Part shown: piece after piece, positions 6,170 to 14,307 of the stretch
How the letters are laid out: every line of letters starts with the position of its first letter
How positions within the stretch are numbered: the first letter of the stretch is position 1
Assembly: GCF_000428485.1 (NCBI RefSeq)
Contig: NZ_AUAA01000033.1
Span: forward strand, 1 to 36,872
Source of the DNA: Epilithonimonas tenax DSM 16811
GTDB taxonomy: Bacteria; Bacteroidota; Bacteroidia; Flavobacteriales; Weeksellaceae
Length of the DNA stretch: 36,872 bases
Direction: 5' to 3'
Notes under the pieces: model-generated
What the model saw: the letters and a program-made list of their open reading frames with translations, nothing else
What the model was told of the DNA's origin: nothing
Database searches by the model: none
Program-made: the position numbers and the translations under genes

Positions 6170-7484
6170 TTCCACCACTAATGATTCTTTTATGCTGAAG
6201 CGACACAAACTTGGATGAATCAACGTTCTGAAGGTAATTTGTAAGCGATGACCGGCTCATACTGTCTTTGGTCAAATAAATTCTTCCTCCGAAATCCTCT
6301 ACTATGGAATCCAATTGATCGACTAGTTTTTCCAAACCTTTGTTGACCTTGAAATCCAACGCCAAAGTGTACCCTTCCATTGGGAAAGAGTTGTAAGCCT
6401 GCGGATTATTTTTCCCAAAAAGTTTTAGAACAGCCAAAAAAGAGCCGTTTCCACTTTTCGCGATGGTATCAAGGATTTGCCTCATTCCTTCTTGTCCGTT
6501 TTCCTTCGGGATGACCATTTGGTATTGGATGAATCCACTTTTCCCGTAGATCTTATTCCAATCATTGATGACATCCAAAGGATAGAAAAAGGTCTCGTAA
6601 TCTATAAAATTATTGAGTTGCTTCTTGGTCTGTTTGTTATAAAAAAGGAAATTGAAAATCTTAATACTTAAAGAATTAAGGACAAATCCGGGGAAATAAA
6701 ACGGGATTGTGGGTTTGGGTTTCTCTTTCAGCTTCAGGGTTTTCTTTTGAAGGCTGGATGGTAATTCTGCTTTCAAAGCATGTTCGCCTCGCATCAGGAT
6801 AGATCTTCCTAAGTCTTTACCTTTTTGGAAACAATCGATCCAAGCTACGTTATAGGTCCAATCCTCGCTCTCATCAAACAACCGGAACACCTCATCCAGA
6901 TTTTCGGCTTTGATGCTTTCCTGCCTGATGTAGGCAGATTCTATATTTTTCAATTTGAATTTGGCAGAAAGGATAATCCCCGTCAAACCCATTCCGCCGA
7001 TTGTTGCCCAGAATTTATCTTGGTTTTCTTCTCTTGAACAGGTAAGGACTGCGGCATTTTCGTCCACCATTTTGAACTCGGTCACATATTCTGAAAAGCA
7101 ACCTTCTGCGTGGTGGTTTTTCCCATGGACATCAGATGCGATGGCACCTCCGACGGAAATATATTTGGTTCCGGGTGTCACATACAGGAAATAGCCTTGC
7201 GGAACAGCCACTTCCAAAACTTCTGACAAAAGAACGCCGGCCTCACACTCGATCACGCCGTTTAACCTGTCAAAAGATATGAATTTATTAAGTCTTTTTG
7301 TGGAGAATATATGTTCGCCGAGAGAGGCATCGCCGTAGCAACGGCCATTTCCTCGGGCGATCACTTCGTTATGATCTTCTACAAATTGTTTGATTTTAGA
7401 AACAGAATCGTCTGACCTTATTTCCTTTTCTACCACGGGAAAATTGCCCCAATTGGTCACTTTTTGTACAAAATTCGGTTTCAT
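6165..7484 (-). CDS. FAD-dependent oxidoreductase, DprE1-like (polyprenyl-phosphoribose 2-oxidase)
   Basis: A 439-residue protein of the vanillyl-alcohol-oxidase fold. The FAD-binding domain contains RGNGRCYGDASLGEH (44-58), TPGTKYISVGGAIASDVHGK (103-122) and WATIGGMGLTG. The substrate domain includes FIQYQMVIP (319-326), YTLALDFKVNKGLEKLV (372-388) and FGGRIYLTKDS (398-408), with Lys406 matching the catalytic lysine of mycobacterial DprE1 (Lys418). The position of the benzothiazinone-reactive cysteine (Cys387 in M. tuberculosis) is Ala375 here. The C-terminal FVSLQHKRI aligns with the usual end, and the last codons plus stop come from the inverted-repeat element. It oxidises C2 of the lipid-linked ribose in the known pathway; the partner DprE2-like gene follows. 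The 247-bp gap to the prenyltransferase gene leaves room for its own promoter. Confidence 0.88.
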   Translation of the reverse strand: MKPNFVQKVTNWGNFPVVEKEIRSDDSVSKIKQFVEDHNEVIARGNGRCYGDASLGEHIFSTKRLNKFISFDRLNGVIECEAGVLLSEVLEVAVPQGYFLYVTPGTKYISVGGAIASDVHGKNHHAEGCFSEYVTEFKMVDENAAVLTCSREENQDKFWATIGGMGLTGIILSAKFKLKNIESAYIRQESIKAENLDEVFRLFDESEDWTYNVAWIDCFQKGKDLGRSILMRGEHALKAELPSSLQKKTLKLKEKPKPTIPFYFPGFVLNSLSIKIFNFLFYNKQTKKQLNNFIDYETFFYPLDVINDWNKIYGKSGFIQYQMVIPKENGQEGMRQILDTIAKSGNGSFLAVLKLFGKNNPQAYNSFPMEGYTLALDFKVNKGLEKLVDQLDSIVEDFGGRIYLTKDSMSRSSLTNYLQNVDSSKFVSLQHKRIISGGN

Positions 7485-7731
7485 CTGTTAATTGTTGTTT
7501 TTTTTAGAAATAAAATTTGACCTCCATAATATCTTCATCATTGTGTATTATTTTTAATTGATGTGATTATCCGTTATTCATCATAATGCCGATTTTTAAC
7601 GCGAACTTCACAAAGTGTTTTTTTTAACTGCGCCCGTTTTAAGGTACACAAAGGCGTAAATCTAACAAATAATAGAAAGGCCTTTCAATTATGAGATGGC
7701 GAGCAATCATATTAATTTTTAGCCGTTATTT
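7485..7731. other. Non-coding gap with degenerate CGCAAAG-type repeat
   Basis: I see no reading frame with protein-like composition here. At 7594-7615 a 22-nt stretch matches one end of the 113-bp element (16 of 22 positions by hand alignment). A related ACACAAAGGCGTAAATC follows at about 7646-7662. This looks like an eroded copy of the same family of intergenic repeats. Confidence 0.45.
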
Positions 7732-8622
7732 TTACTTTTTAAAATAGATCTGTAAAAGGAAAACGATGACCCAAAGAACAATTGTTACTTGGATATACCT
7801 GTCTTTATAGACTATCTTGGTAGGTGATTCGGTTTTGTTGTAAACCAGTGTTTGCTGCAGATATCTTAAGAATGCGAACACCACAAAAATCACAGTATAA
7901 AAAACCCTTGGGTGAAATCTTGCCTGGACTTCTGGTGACAATGTAAACATCAGGTAACAGATGATGGCCAATGTACAACTGATGGAGAGCGCGATATCTG
8001 CAAACTGAACATTGTAACCATCCAAAGCCTTTCTTGTTTTTCCGGAGACCTGGGCATTGATCAATTCGCCTCTTCTTTTACCAATCGCTAAAACTAAAGC
8101 CAAAACAAAGGTCAAAAGAATAGCCCAATTTGTCACAATAATGCCGGTAACATAGCCTCCGGCCAAAACCCTTAGGACAAATCCAATGGCGATAATACAG
8201 ATATCTACAATGGCTACCTGCTTCAGTTTGAAGGTGTAGAAAAGATTCATCACAAAATAAAATGCGATGATCACACCAAATTTCCAAAAGTTGGTTTGGA
8301 AAATATAATTTCCTGTAAAAATAGAAGCGATCGCCAGTAAGATCAAAAATGCAAACAAAAGTACAGCACTTCTTTTGGAAACTACGCCGCTTGCTAATGG
8401 ACGGTTTTTCTTTTCTGGATGTTTTTTATCCGATTCAATATCAAAATAATCATTGATGATATAAATAGAACTTGCAGTGAATGAGAAAACCAAAAACGCA
8501 AAAATACTTTGGTAGACCAAATGCGGATTTGTGATATTCCCTGAAAAAAATAATGGAGCAAAAACAAATAAATTCTTAACCCATTGTTCTACTCGTATTA
8601 ATTTTAAATAGTTTTTCATCAA
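7732..8622 (-). CDS. UbiA-family prenyltransferase, decaprenyl-phosphate phosphoribosyltransferase-like
   Basis: A 296-residue polytopic membrane protein with about eight or nine hydrophobic helices. The first aspartate-rich motif reads INDYFDIESDKKHPEKKNRP with the flanking LASG, and the second region reads DICIIAIGFVLRVLAGG. The start LKLIRVEQWVKNLFVFAPLF and the FVLRxxAGG signature are those of the branch that contains mycobacterial Rv3806c. That enzyme transfers 5-phosphoribosyl from PRPP to polyprenyl phosphate; it is not the ubiquinone branch. With the DprE1, DprE2 and HAD genes downstream on the same strand it would start a polyprenyl-phosphoryl-arabinose pathway. The upstream gap to 8706 holds the OmpA-gene terminator, so this gene begins a new transcription unit. 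Confidence 0.88.
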   Translation of the reverse strand: MMKNYLKLIRVEQWVKNLFVFAPLFFSGNITNPHLVYQSIFAFLVFSFTASSIYIINDYFDIESDKKHPEKKNRPLASGVVSKRSAVLLFAFLILLAIASIFTGNYIFQTNFWKFGVIIAFYFVMNLFYTFKLKQVAIVDICIIAIGFVLRVLAGGYVTGIIVTNWAILLTFVLALVLAIGKRRGELINAQVSGKTRKALDGYNVQFADIALSISCTLAIICYLMFTLSPEVQARFHPRVFYTVIFVVFAFLRYLQQTLVYNKTESPTKIVYKDRYIQVTIVLWVIVFLLQIYFKK

Positions 8623-8660
8623 ATGTTTAATAATTTTACAAAAGTAGCATTAAAATAAAA

Positions 8661-8679
8661 AAACCGCAAATTGCGGTTT
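8661..8679 (-). terminator. Terminator after the OmpA-family gene
   Basis: AAACCGCAA (8661-8669) and TTGCGGTTT (8671-8679) form a perfect hairpin. It is followed on the minus strand by a T-rich tract, 27 bp past the stop codon. Confidence 0.8.
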
Positions 8680-8705
8680 ATTATTTATTGTTAAATGAAT
8701 GAATA

Positions 8706-9392
8706 TTAATTTGCTTTTGCATCATTTATCATCTTCTCATTTGCTGTAATCGCAAATTCTACACGTCTGTTTTGTGCTCTTCCAGCATCTGTATCGTTGT
8801 TAGCAACTGGATTAGCTTCTCCCATCCCTTGTGGGAAAAGTCTTGTAGAAGCTACACCAGCAGACGAAAAATAACTTTTTACAGAAGCAGCTCTTTTGTC
8901 TGATAATGTCAGGTTGTAAGAATCACTGCCAACACTATCTGTATAACCGTAAATATTGATATTGGTATCTGGGTTATTCTTAAGAACGGTCACTAGTTTT
9001 TCAAGATTTGTTTTTGCAACCGTTGTCAAAGTGGATGAGTTGAAATCAAAATTAACGGTATTCTCGTGTAAAGTCACTTTGATACCTTCCCCTACTCTTT
9101 CAACCTCTGCACCTGGCAAAACTTCTTTTATTTCTTTCGCCTGTTTGTCCATTTTGTTACCAATCACACCGCCGGCAACGCCACCCACAACACCACCTAG
9201 CACAGCGCCTAACGGAGCATTGCCGCCTTTCCCGATGTTATTACCTAAAATACCACCCAAAACTGCACCAGCAGCTGTACCAATGGCGGCACCTTTTTGA
9301 GTGTTGTTTGCGTTTTGAACAGCTTCGCAACTTGTAATCAGAAGTGATCCTGAGATCATAAAAGCAGCGATATTTATTTTATTTAGTTTCAT
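8706..9392 (-). CDS. OmpA-family lipoprotein with glycine-zipper segment
   Basis: A 228-residue lipoprotein: signal sequence with lipobox LITSC (Cys22). Next comes a glycine-zipper block of alternating Gly/Ala (about 35-80, e.g. GAAIGTAAGAVLGGILGNN), which can insert in or pack against membrane. The C-terminal OmpA-like peptidoglycan-binding domain (about 110-218) has NFDFNSSTLT, YGYTDSVGSDSYN and NRRVEFAI, including the conserved Asp and Arg that bind diaminopimelate. It should anchor the outer membrane to peptidoglycan. The lipocalin-like gene precedes it by 17 bp on the same strand, so the two probably share an mRNA. Confidence 0.92.
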   Translation of the reverse strand: MKLNKINIAAFMISGSLLITSCEAVQNANNTQKGAAIGTAAGAVLGGILGNNIGKGGNAPLGAVLGGVVGGVAGGVIGNKMDKQAKEIKEVLPGAEVERVGEGIKVTLHENTVNFDFNSSTLTTVAKTNLEKLVTVLKNNPDTNINIYGYTDSVGSDSYNLTLSDKRAASVKSYFSSAGVASTRLFPQGMGEANPVANNDTDAGRAQNRRVEFAITANEKMINDAKAN

Positions 9393-9409
9393 TTTAATTG
9401 TTTTATAGT

Positions 9410-9907
9410 TTATTTACCAGTTCTTACAAAATTATATCTGATTTGCATTGGCGATCCATTAGCATTGACAGATTGAACTAATGTAAAGCTATCAGCGGCT
9501 GGATTCTCTAAAATTAGCTGGTAACCTGCAGTCACTTTTTTTGCTTTTTCGCCTTCCGCTACTTTTTTAATAGACACGACGTTATTTTTATCTACACTAA
9601 ATGTGATGGCCTGCGTTCTTTCCGGGCAAGCTGTGCTGCCGTGTAGATTGTAGGTCCCAGTACTGTTATTAGGGACCAAAGTCCAAGAACTGCCAATAAA
9701 GCAGCTTATCATCACACCTTCGTCAAAGGGCTTCACGCTGTATTCTTTGTTGTAATCAATATTAGAAATGTCCCACTGGCCTTTAAGATTCATCACTTCA
9801 GATCTCAATGTTTGAGCCTGTCCTGCAGACACTCCAGTTTTGTTTGAAGAACAAGATGCTGCTAGTAGTGAAGCACCTATAAGTCCTAAGAAAAGTGTTT
9901 TTTTCAT
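9410..9907 (-). CDS. Lipocalin-like lipoprotein
   Basis: A 165-residue lipoprotein with signal peptide and lipobox LLAASC (Cys19). The mature part has the lipocalin-like opening LKGQWDISNIDY, a beta-rich body with a Cys pair (SCFIGSSW, STACPERTQ), and ends in a strand MQIRYNFVRTG. Such small lipocalin-domain lipoproteins are common in flavobacteria beside OmpA-type proteins. A ligand is unknown. It is first in a two-gene unit with the OmpA-family gene, and a TATTTTTG -7 box lies about 40 nt upstream. Confidence 0.8.
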   Translation of the reverse strand: MKKTLFLGLIGASLLAASCSSNKTGVSAGQAQTLRSEVMNLKGQWDISNIDYNKEYSVKPFDEGVMISCFIGSSWTLVPNNSTGTYNLHGSTACPERTQAITFSVDKNNVVSIKKVAEGEKAKKVTAGYQLILENPAADSFTLVQSVNANGSPMQIRYNFVRTGK

Positions 9908-9947
9908 AGTTTTAAAATTAATACTAAGATATTATAAAAAATTATGC

Positions 9948-9955
9948 CAAAAATA
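9948..9955 (-). promoter_or_regulatory. Putative -7 box for the lipocalin-OmpA unit
   Basis: TATTTTTG on the minus strand fits TAnnTTTG and lies between the terminator at 9963-9992 and the lipoprotein start. No clear TTTG is found at the ideal upstream distance, so support is partial. Confidence 0.4.
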
Positions 9956-9962
9956 AAAAAAC

Positions 9963-9992
9963 AAAAAATCTGAGATTAATCTCAGATTTTTT
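9963..9992 (-). terminator. Terminator after the S8 protease gene
   Basis: A 30-nt perfect palindrome has an ATCTGAGATT/AATCTCAGAT core flanked by A and T runs, so it can work in either direction. It lies 24 bp past the protease stop. Confidence 0.85.
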
Positions 9993-10015
9993 ATAACTGT
10001 AAAAAAGAAATCCAA

Positions 10016-11698
10016 TTAAAGTTTACTTTGATGTACCGATTTAGATGACTTTTTTTTTGCCTTTTTTGTAGATTTTACTGATGCATTAGACTTATAAAAA
10101 TTAGAATATGCATATTCCGCCGCTTTTGCCACATCTATCACCCCTGCAGATCTTGATAATTTATCGAATCCATTGGTCGTATTGGCATTGGACGTTTTTA
10201 CCAAAGCTTCGATGATCTGATCTGGCTTTAGATTTGGCATATAAGCCAACAATACCGCAGCAGCACCAGCCACTACAGGCGATGCCATAGAAGTTCCCTG
10301 CAAATATTCGTACTTACCATCTGGAACAGTCGAGTAGATCTTATCACCTGGTGCAAAGACATCTACCATTTTTGCGTCGTAGTTGGAGAAACTTGCTTTC
10401 AGCATTGCAGCATCATTGGTATTAGCACCTACAACGATCATATTATGGATGAAGGGCTTCTCATCCGTCTGTGCTTTGAAATTGGTTGGAAAATACTGGT
10501 GTTCAGCAATATCTTCGTTTTCATTTCCTGCTGCTTTTACCAAAAGGACACCTTTGCTTTCTGCATATCTGAATGCATCCCAAACCACATTTTTACCCGG
10601 CGAAACTGGTTTTCCAAAACTCATATTAAGGATTTTCGCACCATTATCCACAGCATAACGTACGGCATTTGCTACATCTTTGTCTCTCTCGTCTCCGTCT
10701 GGAACTGCTCTCACGGTCATAATCTTGGCTACTCTTGACGCCACACCATATTGGTTTTCTGATCCATTTACCAATCCAGCAATGATCCCTGCAACGTGTG
10801 TTCCGTGCTTTGCATCTGGGCCTTCGTAATGGTTGTTACCATAGCTTTTCTCAGCATAATCATCGTAGTTATCACCTACAATTGATGATCTTGGATCAAA
10901 ATCGAGGTTGAAACCTTTCTCGGCCTGAGGCGTGAAATAATCTAAAGCTTCTTTCATCTGATTTTTAAGGTACTTTTCTACTTCGGCAGCTGGCTTTCCT
11001 GCCACCTGAGGATCGTTTGAAACCTGGGAAAGAACCTGCATCGCCATTGCATCCTGCTGGGTTGCTGGTTTGATGCCGGCTAAAGTTTCCTTGGTCAGAT
11101 TTTTACCGTTCAACAGCTTTACCATATCCGGTATTGCGTTGTTGATCATTGTATAAAGCTGAAGACTTTGTTTTGCTTCTTCTCCTTTTTTGGTAAAAAT
11201 ATCTTTAGACTTCATGTACATTGCGAATTCTTCAGGCATTTTGGTTTGATTCTCTTTATTTTTAGCAGAATCTTCACCTTCAAAGAGTGGCTTATACTTT
11301 TTCACCACGCGGGTCACCTCCATATTGTCAATACTGACATCGCCATCTTTCCCACCTAGGAAATTCCAGCCATAAACGTCGTCTACGTATCCGTTTCCAT
11401 CATCATCTTTACCATTGCTAGGTACTTCATTGGGGTTTTTCCACATATTTTTCACCAATCCTGGATGATCTACTTCTACACCACTGTCCAAAACACCCAC
11501 AATCACAGTCTTTGGTTTGAGGCCTTTTGACTCCAAAAATTTGTAGGCATTCTCCGTATTCACGCCATAAACTTTTGTTGTTGCGAAGTCTTTATGATAC
11601 CAGGTTTTGAGATCTTTGTCGTTTTCCGGTGCAACATCTTGCGCTGCTATCATTGCAAAACCGCTATAAAAAGCAGCTGCTATCAATAATTTTTTCAT
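10016..11698 (-). CDS. S8 (subtilisin-like) serine protease, secreted
   Basis: A 560-residue protein with an N-terminal signal peptide ending AMIAAQ. The catalytic triad is visible: Asp71 (GVLDSGVEVDHPG), His298 (KHGTHVAGIIAG) and Ser470 (GTSMASPVVAG), with the oxyanion Asn392 in KAAGNEN. The spacing between Asp and His is about 227 residues instead of the usual 30-60. The insert is rich in Lys/Gln/Glu and contains a DDDGNGYVDDVYGWNF segment after the Asp block. Such inserts are frequent in flavobacterial subtilases. A basic Lys/Ser-rich tail ends the protein; there is no evident type IX sorting domain. It follows the WbqC gene by 9 bp and ends at a strong terminator. Confidence 0.93.
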   Translation of the reverse strand: MKKLLIAAAFYSGFAMIAAQDVAPENDKDLKTWYHKDFATTKVYGVNTENAYKFLESKGLKPKTVIVGVLDSGVEVDHPGLVKNMWKNPNEVPSNGKDDDGNGYVDDVYGWNFLGGKDGDVSIDNMEVTRVVKKYKPLFEGEDSAKNKENQTKMPEEFAMYMKSKDIFTKKGEEAKQSLQLYTMINNAIPDMVKLLNGKNLTKETLAGIKPATQQDAMAMQVLSQVSNDPQVAGKPAAEVEKYLKNQMKEALDYFTPQAEKGFNLDFDPRSSIVGDNYDDYAEKSYGNNHYEGPDAKHGTHVAGIIAGLVNGSENQYGVASRVAKIMTVRAVPDGDERDKDVANAVRYAVDNGAKILNMSFGKPVSPGKNVVWDAFRYAESKGVLLVKAAGNENEDIAEHQYFPTNFKAQTDEKPFIHNMIVVGANTNDAAMLKASFSNYDAKMVDVFAPGDKIYSTVPDGKYEYLQGTSMASPVVAGAAAVLLAYMPNLKPDQIIEALVKTSNANTTNGFDKLSRSAGVIDVAKAAEYAYSNFYKSNASVKSTKKAKKKSSKSVHQSKL

Positions 11699-11707
11699 TC
11701 TAAATTT

Positions 11708-12328
11708 TTATTTAACTGATTTGATATTTTTGATATAAGTCAAACTTTCCGGGCCAATGTTACAGATCAGGTCCAAAATAGAAAGATCTTTTATAAATCC
11801 ATTTTTATCGGAGAAGCTCTGATAATATTGTGCCATTTCTGCCTCGGATTCGGATTTGGCTGAGAATTTTGTTCTGTAATCTTCCGCTTCCGGGGTTTTG
11901 AAATATTCTTCTGTTAGGGTAAAATCCTTTTCGGTTTTAAGAATATTGAGGATCACTTTCAAGGCTTTGAGATTGAATTGTAATAAAGAATCAATCCGCT
12001 CTTCGAAGATCGATTTCAATTGATCTTCATAATATTCGAAATACGGTGTGCTTTGGTACGCAGTCTTGATGGATTTCCAATGGAGCTTTTGCCAGTCTTC
12101 TGCAAAAGAGACCTGAGTGTCTTTGTATTCTCGTTTTCCGGTATGTCTGACAGGAATTATTAAAGCTAACTTTCCGTTGGCGCCATAGATTGCAGTGCGG
12201 TTTCTGTACGTCTGTTTTGGAAAATTCTCAAACTGTTCGAATGTCATTTCGTTTTCAGGATTCAGAAAAACGGAGAACCACGAGATAGGTGGCAAGTAAA
12301 ATAGCGGTAAAAGAATCTTGTTATTCAT
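11708..12328 (-). CDS. WbqC family protein
   Basis: The 206 residues open MNNKILLPLFYLPPISWF and contain YRNRTAIYGANGKLALIIPV and HWKSIKTAYQSTPYFEYY, the hallmarks of the WbqC-like family (PF08889). The family occurs in O-antigen or glycan loci, but in Bacteroidota a copy is commonly linked to lepB and dapB, as here. The biochemical function is not known. It lies 192 bp beyond lepB, after a terminator and a folded element, and only 9 bp before the S8 protease, so it probably starts a separate two-gene unit. Confidence 0.88.
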   Translation of the reverse strand: MNNKILLPLFYLPPISWFSVFLNPENEMTFEQFENFPKQTYRNRTAIYGANGKLALIIPVRHTGKREYKDTQVSFAEDWQKLHWKSIKTAYQSTPYFEYYEDQLKSIFEERIDSLLQFNLKALKVILNILKTEKDFTLTEEYFKTPEAEDYRTKFSAKSESEAEMAQYYQSFSDKNGFIKDLSILDLICNIGPESLTYIKNIKSVK

Positions 12329-12347
12329 AATTGTTAAAACTAAAAAA

Positions 12348-12380
12348 ACTTTGTTGAAGCACTGTAGACCTCAACAAAGT
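12348..12380 (-). terminator. Terminator of lepB transcript
   Basis: A 10-bp perfect stem ACTTTGTTGA/TCAACAAAGT (12348-12357 with 12371-12380) has a 13-nt loop and is followed on the minus strand by a T run. It lies downstream of the folded element after lepB. Confidence 0.65.
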
Positions 12381-12410
12381 GTGATCTATTTATTTTGGAT
12401 GACCAATGGC

Positions 12411-12521
12411 ATAGCCCCGATAGAAGTGGCATCCTTTTTTTGCTGATGCCTACATGTTCTATATGGTAGCAAAACCTTGTCAGCAAAAAAAGATACAGCG
12501 GATAGCGGGATTAGCTCCTCC
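12411..12521. ncRNA. Folded element behind lepB (candidate structured RNA or palindromic repeat)
   Basis: Immediately past the lepB stop the DNA can fold into a long imperfect hairpin. A 13-bp perfect stem (CTTTTTTTGCTGA, 12434-12446, with 12480-12492) encloses a smaller hairpin. The outer arms pair AGC+CCCG (12413-12419) with CGGG (12506-12509) and GCT (12514-12516), leaving a four-base bulge ATTA. The outer sequences AGCCCCGATAG and GGATAGCGGGATTAGCTCC resemble, as I recall them, repeats scattered in flavobacterial genomes. It has no coding potential. It could be a 3' UTR structure, a stand-alone RNA or a mobile palindrome. Rfam motif Flavo-1 is one candidate to compare. Confidence 0.5.
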
Positions 12522-14159
12522 TTATTGATCTTCTTCTTTTTTCTTTTTGAACAGGTTGGCAAAGAAATCCCATCCGAAGAACAGCACCAAAATAATCACC
12601 GCAACCCACCAGTAGGATGTTTTGTTAGCTTCTCCTGTGTTGGTGGCTTTGAACATCCTGTCCCAACGGATCTTTTTCCCTGGTGCCTGATAAGTGGAAT
12701 TGGCATCTGCAAACAAGCCTTCTACACTCATCCATGTAAACATTGGGCGTCCAACGATATTTTCTTCCGGTACAACGCCGAAATATCTGGCATCTAGCGA
12801 CGCATCGCGGTTGTCCCCGATCATCATATAGTAATTCTGTTTGATGGTATATTGGTTGGCTTCCTGACCGTTGACGTAGATTTTTCCGTTCTTACTCTCC
12901 AGTTTGTTATGCTCATATTCTGAGATGATCCATTTGTATGTTGGCAGTGTTTCCTGATCCAACTTGACGACATCGCCTTTTTTCGGGATCCTGAGTGGTC
13001 CGTACCAATCTTGGTTCCACGGTTTGTTGACTGGATAGATGGAATTGGTTGTGTCTATATTTTTGGTGTAAGCTGTTTTATCGGCATTCAGTTTGAATCT
13101 TACTGCACCTTCTCCTTTCTTCTCTACCATTTCCGTCATCTCAATCACTTCCGGAAGTGCTTTGATGTCTTTGGCTGTCTGATCTGTCAAGCCTTGGAAG
13201 GCGTACTCGAATCCCTCATTGGTCTGGTTTTCCTGAACGGGAAGGAAACCGTAAGCTTTGTATAGTTGAGGCATGTCTAATTGGGAAGCCGTTTTCACCA
13301 AATAGCCGTGTTGCTGATATTCATCGCCTAGAATTTTCTCAGGAGCGTTGTTCACAAATAATCTTCCCGCACGAAACTCGATGACGTCTCCGGGAGTTCC
13401 TATACATCTTTTCACATAGGGATCTTTTCTGTCTATTGCTGTATGAACAGAATCCTGCGGATAGTTGAAAACCACGATGTCATATCGCTTGATCTCATCA
13501 TAACCAGGAATCCTCAAATATGGCAATTTCACAGCATCCACATAAGATTTTGGGTCGTCTTTTGGGTTACCTTTCTGTCCAGAATCAAAGATAGTTCCCT
13601 GCAGAAATGGTAACGCCACAGGTCTCATCGGCATTCTGTAACCGTACGCCCATTTATTGACAAAAAGAAAATCACCTACAAGCAGTGTTCTTTCCATAGA
13701 TCCTGTAGGAATCCCAAAAGGCTGTGTGATAAAAGCATGTATGATGGTGGCAAAAACGACAGCGAAAGTGACTGAACCCAAGAATGTTTCTTTCTTTTTG
13801 CTTTCTTCTTCCTCTTCGTCGGTTTCGATCTGTGGATCTTTGCTGTAATTGACAGTCGCCATAAAAATGAATGGAAGAATGACAGTCAGCAGCCCATTAA
13901 GCGCGCCTCTTTTCCCAAATTTTTTCATCAGGAAAATGTGGAAAGCCGACATCATGATAGGACCAACAATTGGCAAATAAGATAAAATTGCCCACCATTT
14001 TGGATGCTCTGTTTCCTTAAGAATGATAAAATAATTATAGAAAGGAACGAAAGAAAACAATGGATTGTAGCCCATTTTCTTGAATAACTTCCAAGTTGTA
14101 AGTCCCATCAAAACACTGATGATGAGCACATAAACGGCATAGGTAATGATGTAATTCAT
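12522..14159 (-). CDS. lepB: Signal peptidase I (large Bacteroidetes form)
   Basis: The 545-residue length is typical for Bacteroidetes LepB, about twice the E. coli core. N-terminal membrane helices (about 3-22, 53-75, 88-102) form an extra domain, followed by an acidic linker and another helix (128-147) before the catalytic region. The Ser-Lys dyad is Ser154 (PTGSMERTL) and Lys250 (YVKRCIGTPGD). The later box GDNRDASLDARYFGVV and a C-terminal helix (about 515-535) complete it. It cleaves signal peptides of the many secreted proteins encoded nearby. It is preceded by dapB with 148 bp between and followed by a folded element and terminator. Confidence 0.95.
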   Translation of the reverse strand: MNYIITYAVYVLIISVLMGLTTWKLFKKMGYNPLFSFVPFYNYFIILKETEHPKWWAILSYLPIVGPIMMSAFHIFLMKKFGKRGALNGLLTVILPFIFMATVNYSKDPQIETDEEEEESKKKETFLGSVTFAVVFATIIHAFITQPFGIPTGSMERTLLVGDFLFVNKWAYGYRMPMRPVALPFLQGTIFDSGQKGNPKDDPKSYVDAVKLPYLRIPGYDEIKRYDIVVFNYPQDSVHTAIDRKDPYVKRCIGTPGDVIEFRAGRLFVNNAPEKILGDEYQQHGYLVKTASQLDMPQLYKAYGFLPVQENQTNEGFEYAFQGLTDQTAKDIKALPEVIEMTEMVEKKGEGAVRFKLNADKTAYTKNIDTTNSIYPVNKPWNQDWYGPLRIPKKGDVVKLDQETLPTYKWIISEYEHNKLESKNGKIYVNGQEANQYTIKQNYYMMIGDNRDASLDARYFGVVPEENIVGRPMFTWMSVEGLFADANSTYQAPGKKIRWDRMFKATNTGEANKTSYWWVAVIILVLFFGWDFFANLFKKKKEEDQ

Positions 14160-14307
14160 ATTTTGTCTTTTGGCAATTGGCTGTCAGCTTATTGCAGTTT
14201 TTTTTTTATAATTAGTTTTTGAAGTGCGGTTTTTGTTACAGAAATTAATTCCTCAACGCTTGAAATAAATTTTTCCTTGATCTTAGAGGAAGCATTGAAT
14301 TCAAAAT

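Noticed and set aside
14165-14305. An open frame on the minus strand between dapB and lepB reading through KIKEKFISSVEELISV without a stop for about 40 codons
   Set aside because: It has no plausible start codon or upstream signal. The composition is AT-driven and I know no family for it. It may be a decayed gene, but the evidence is too thin.
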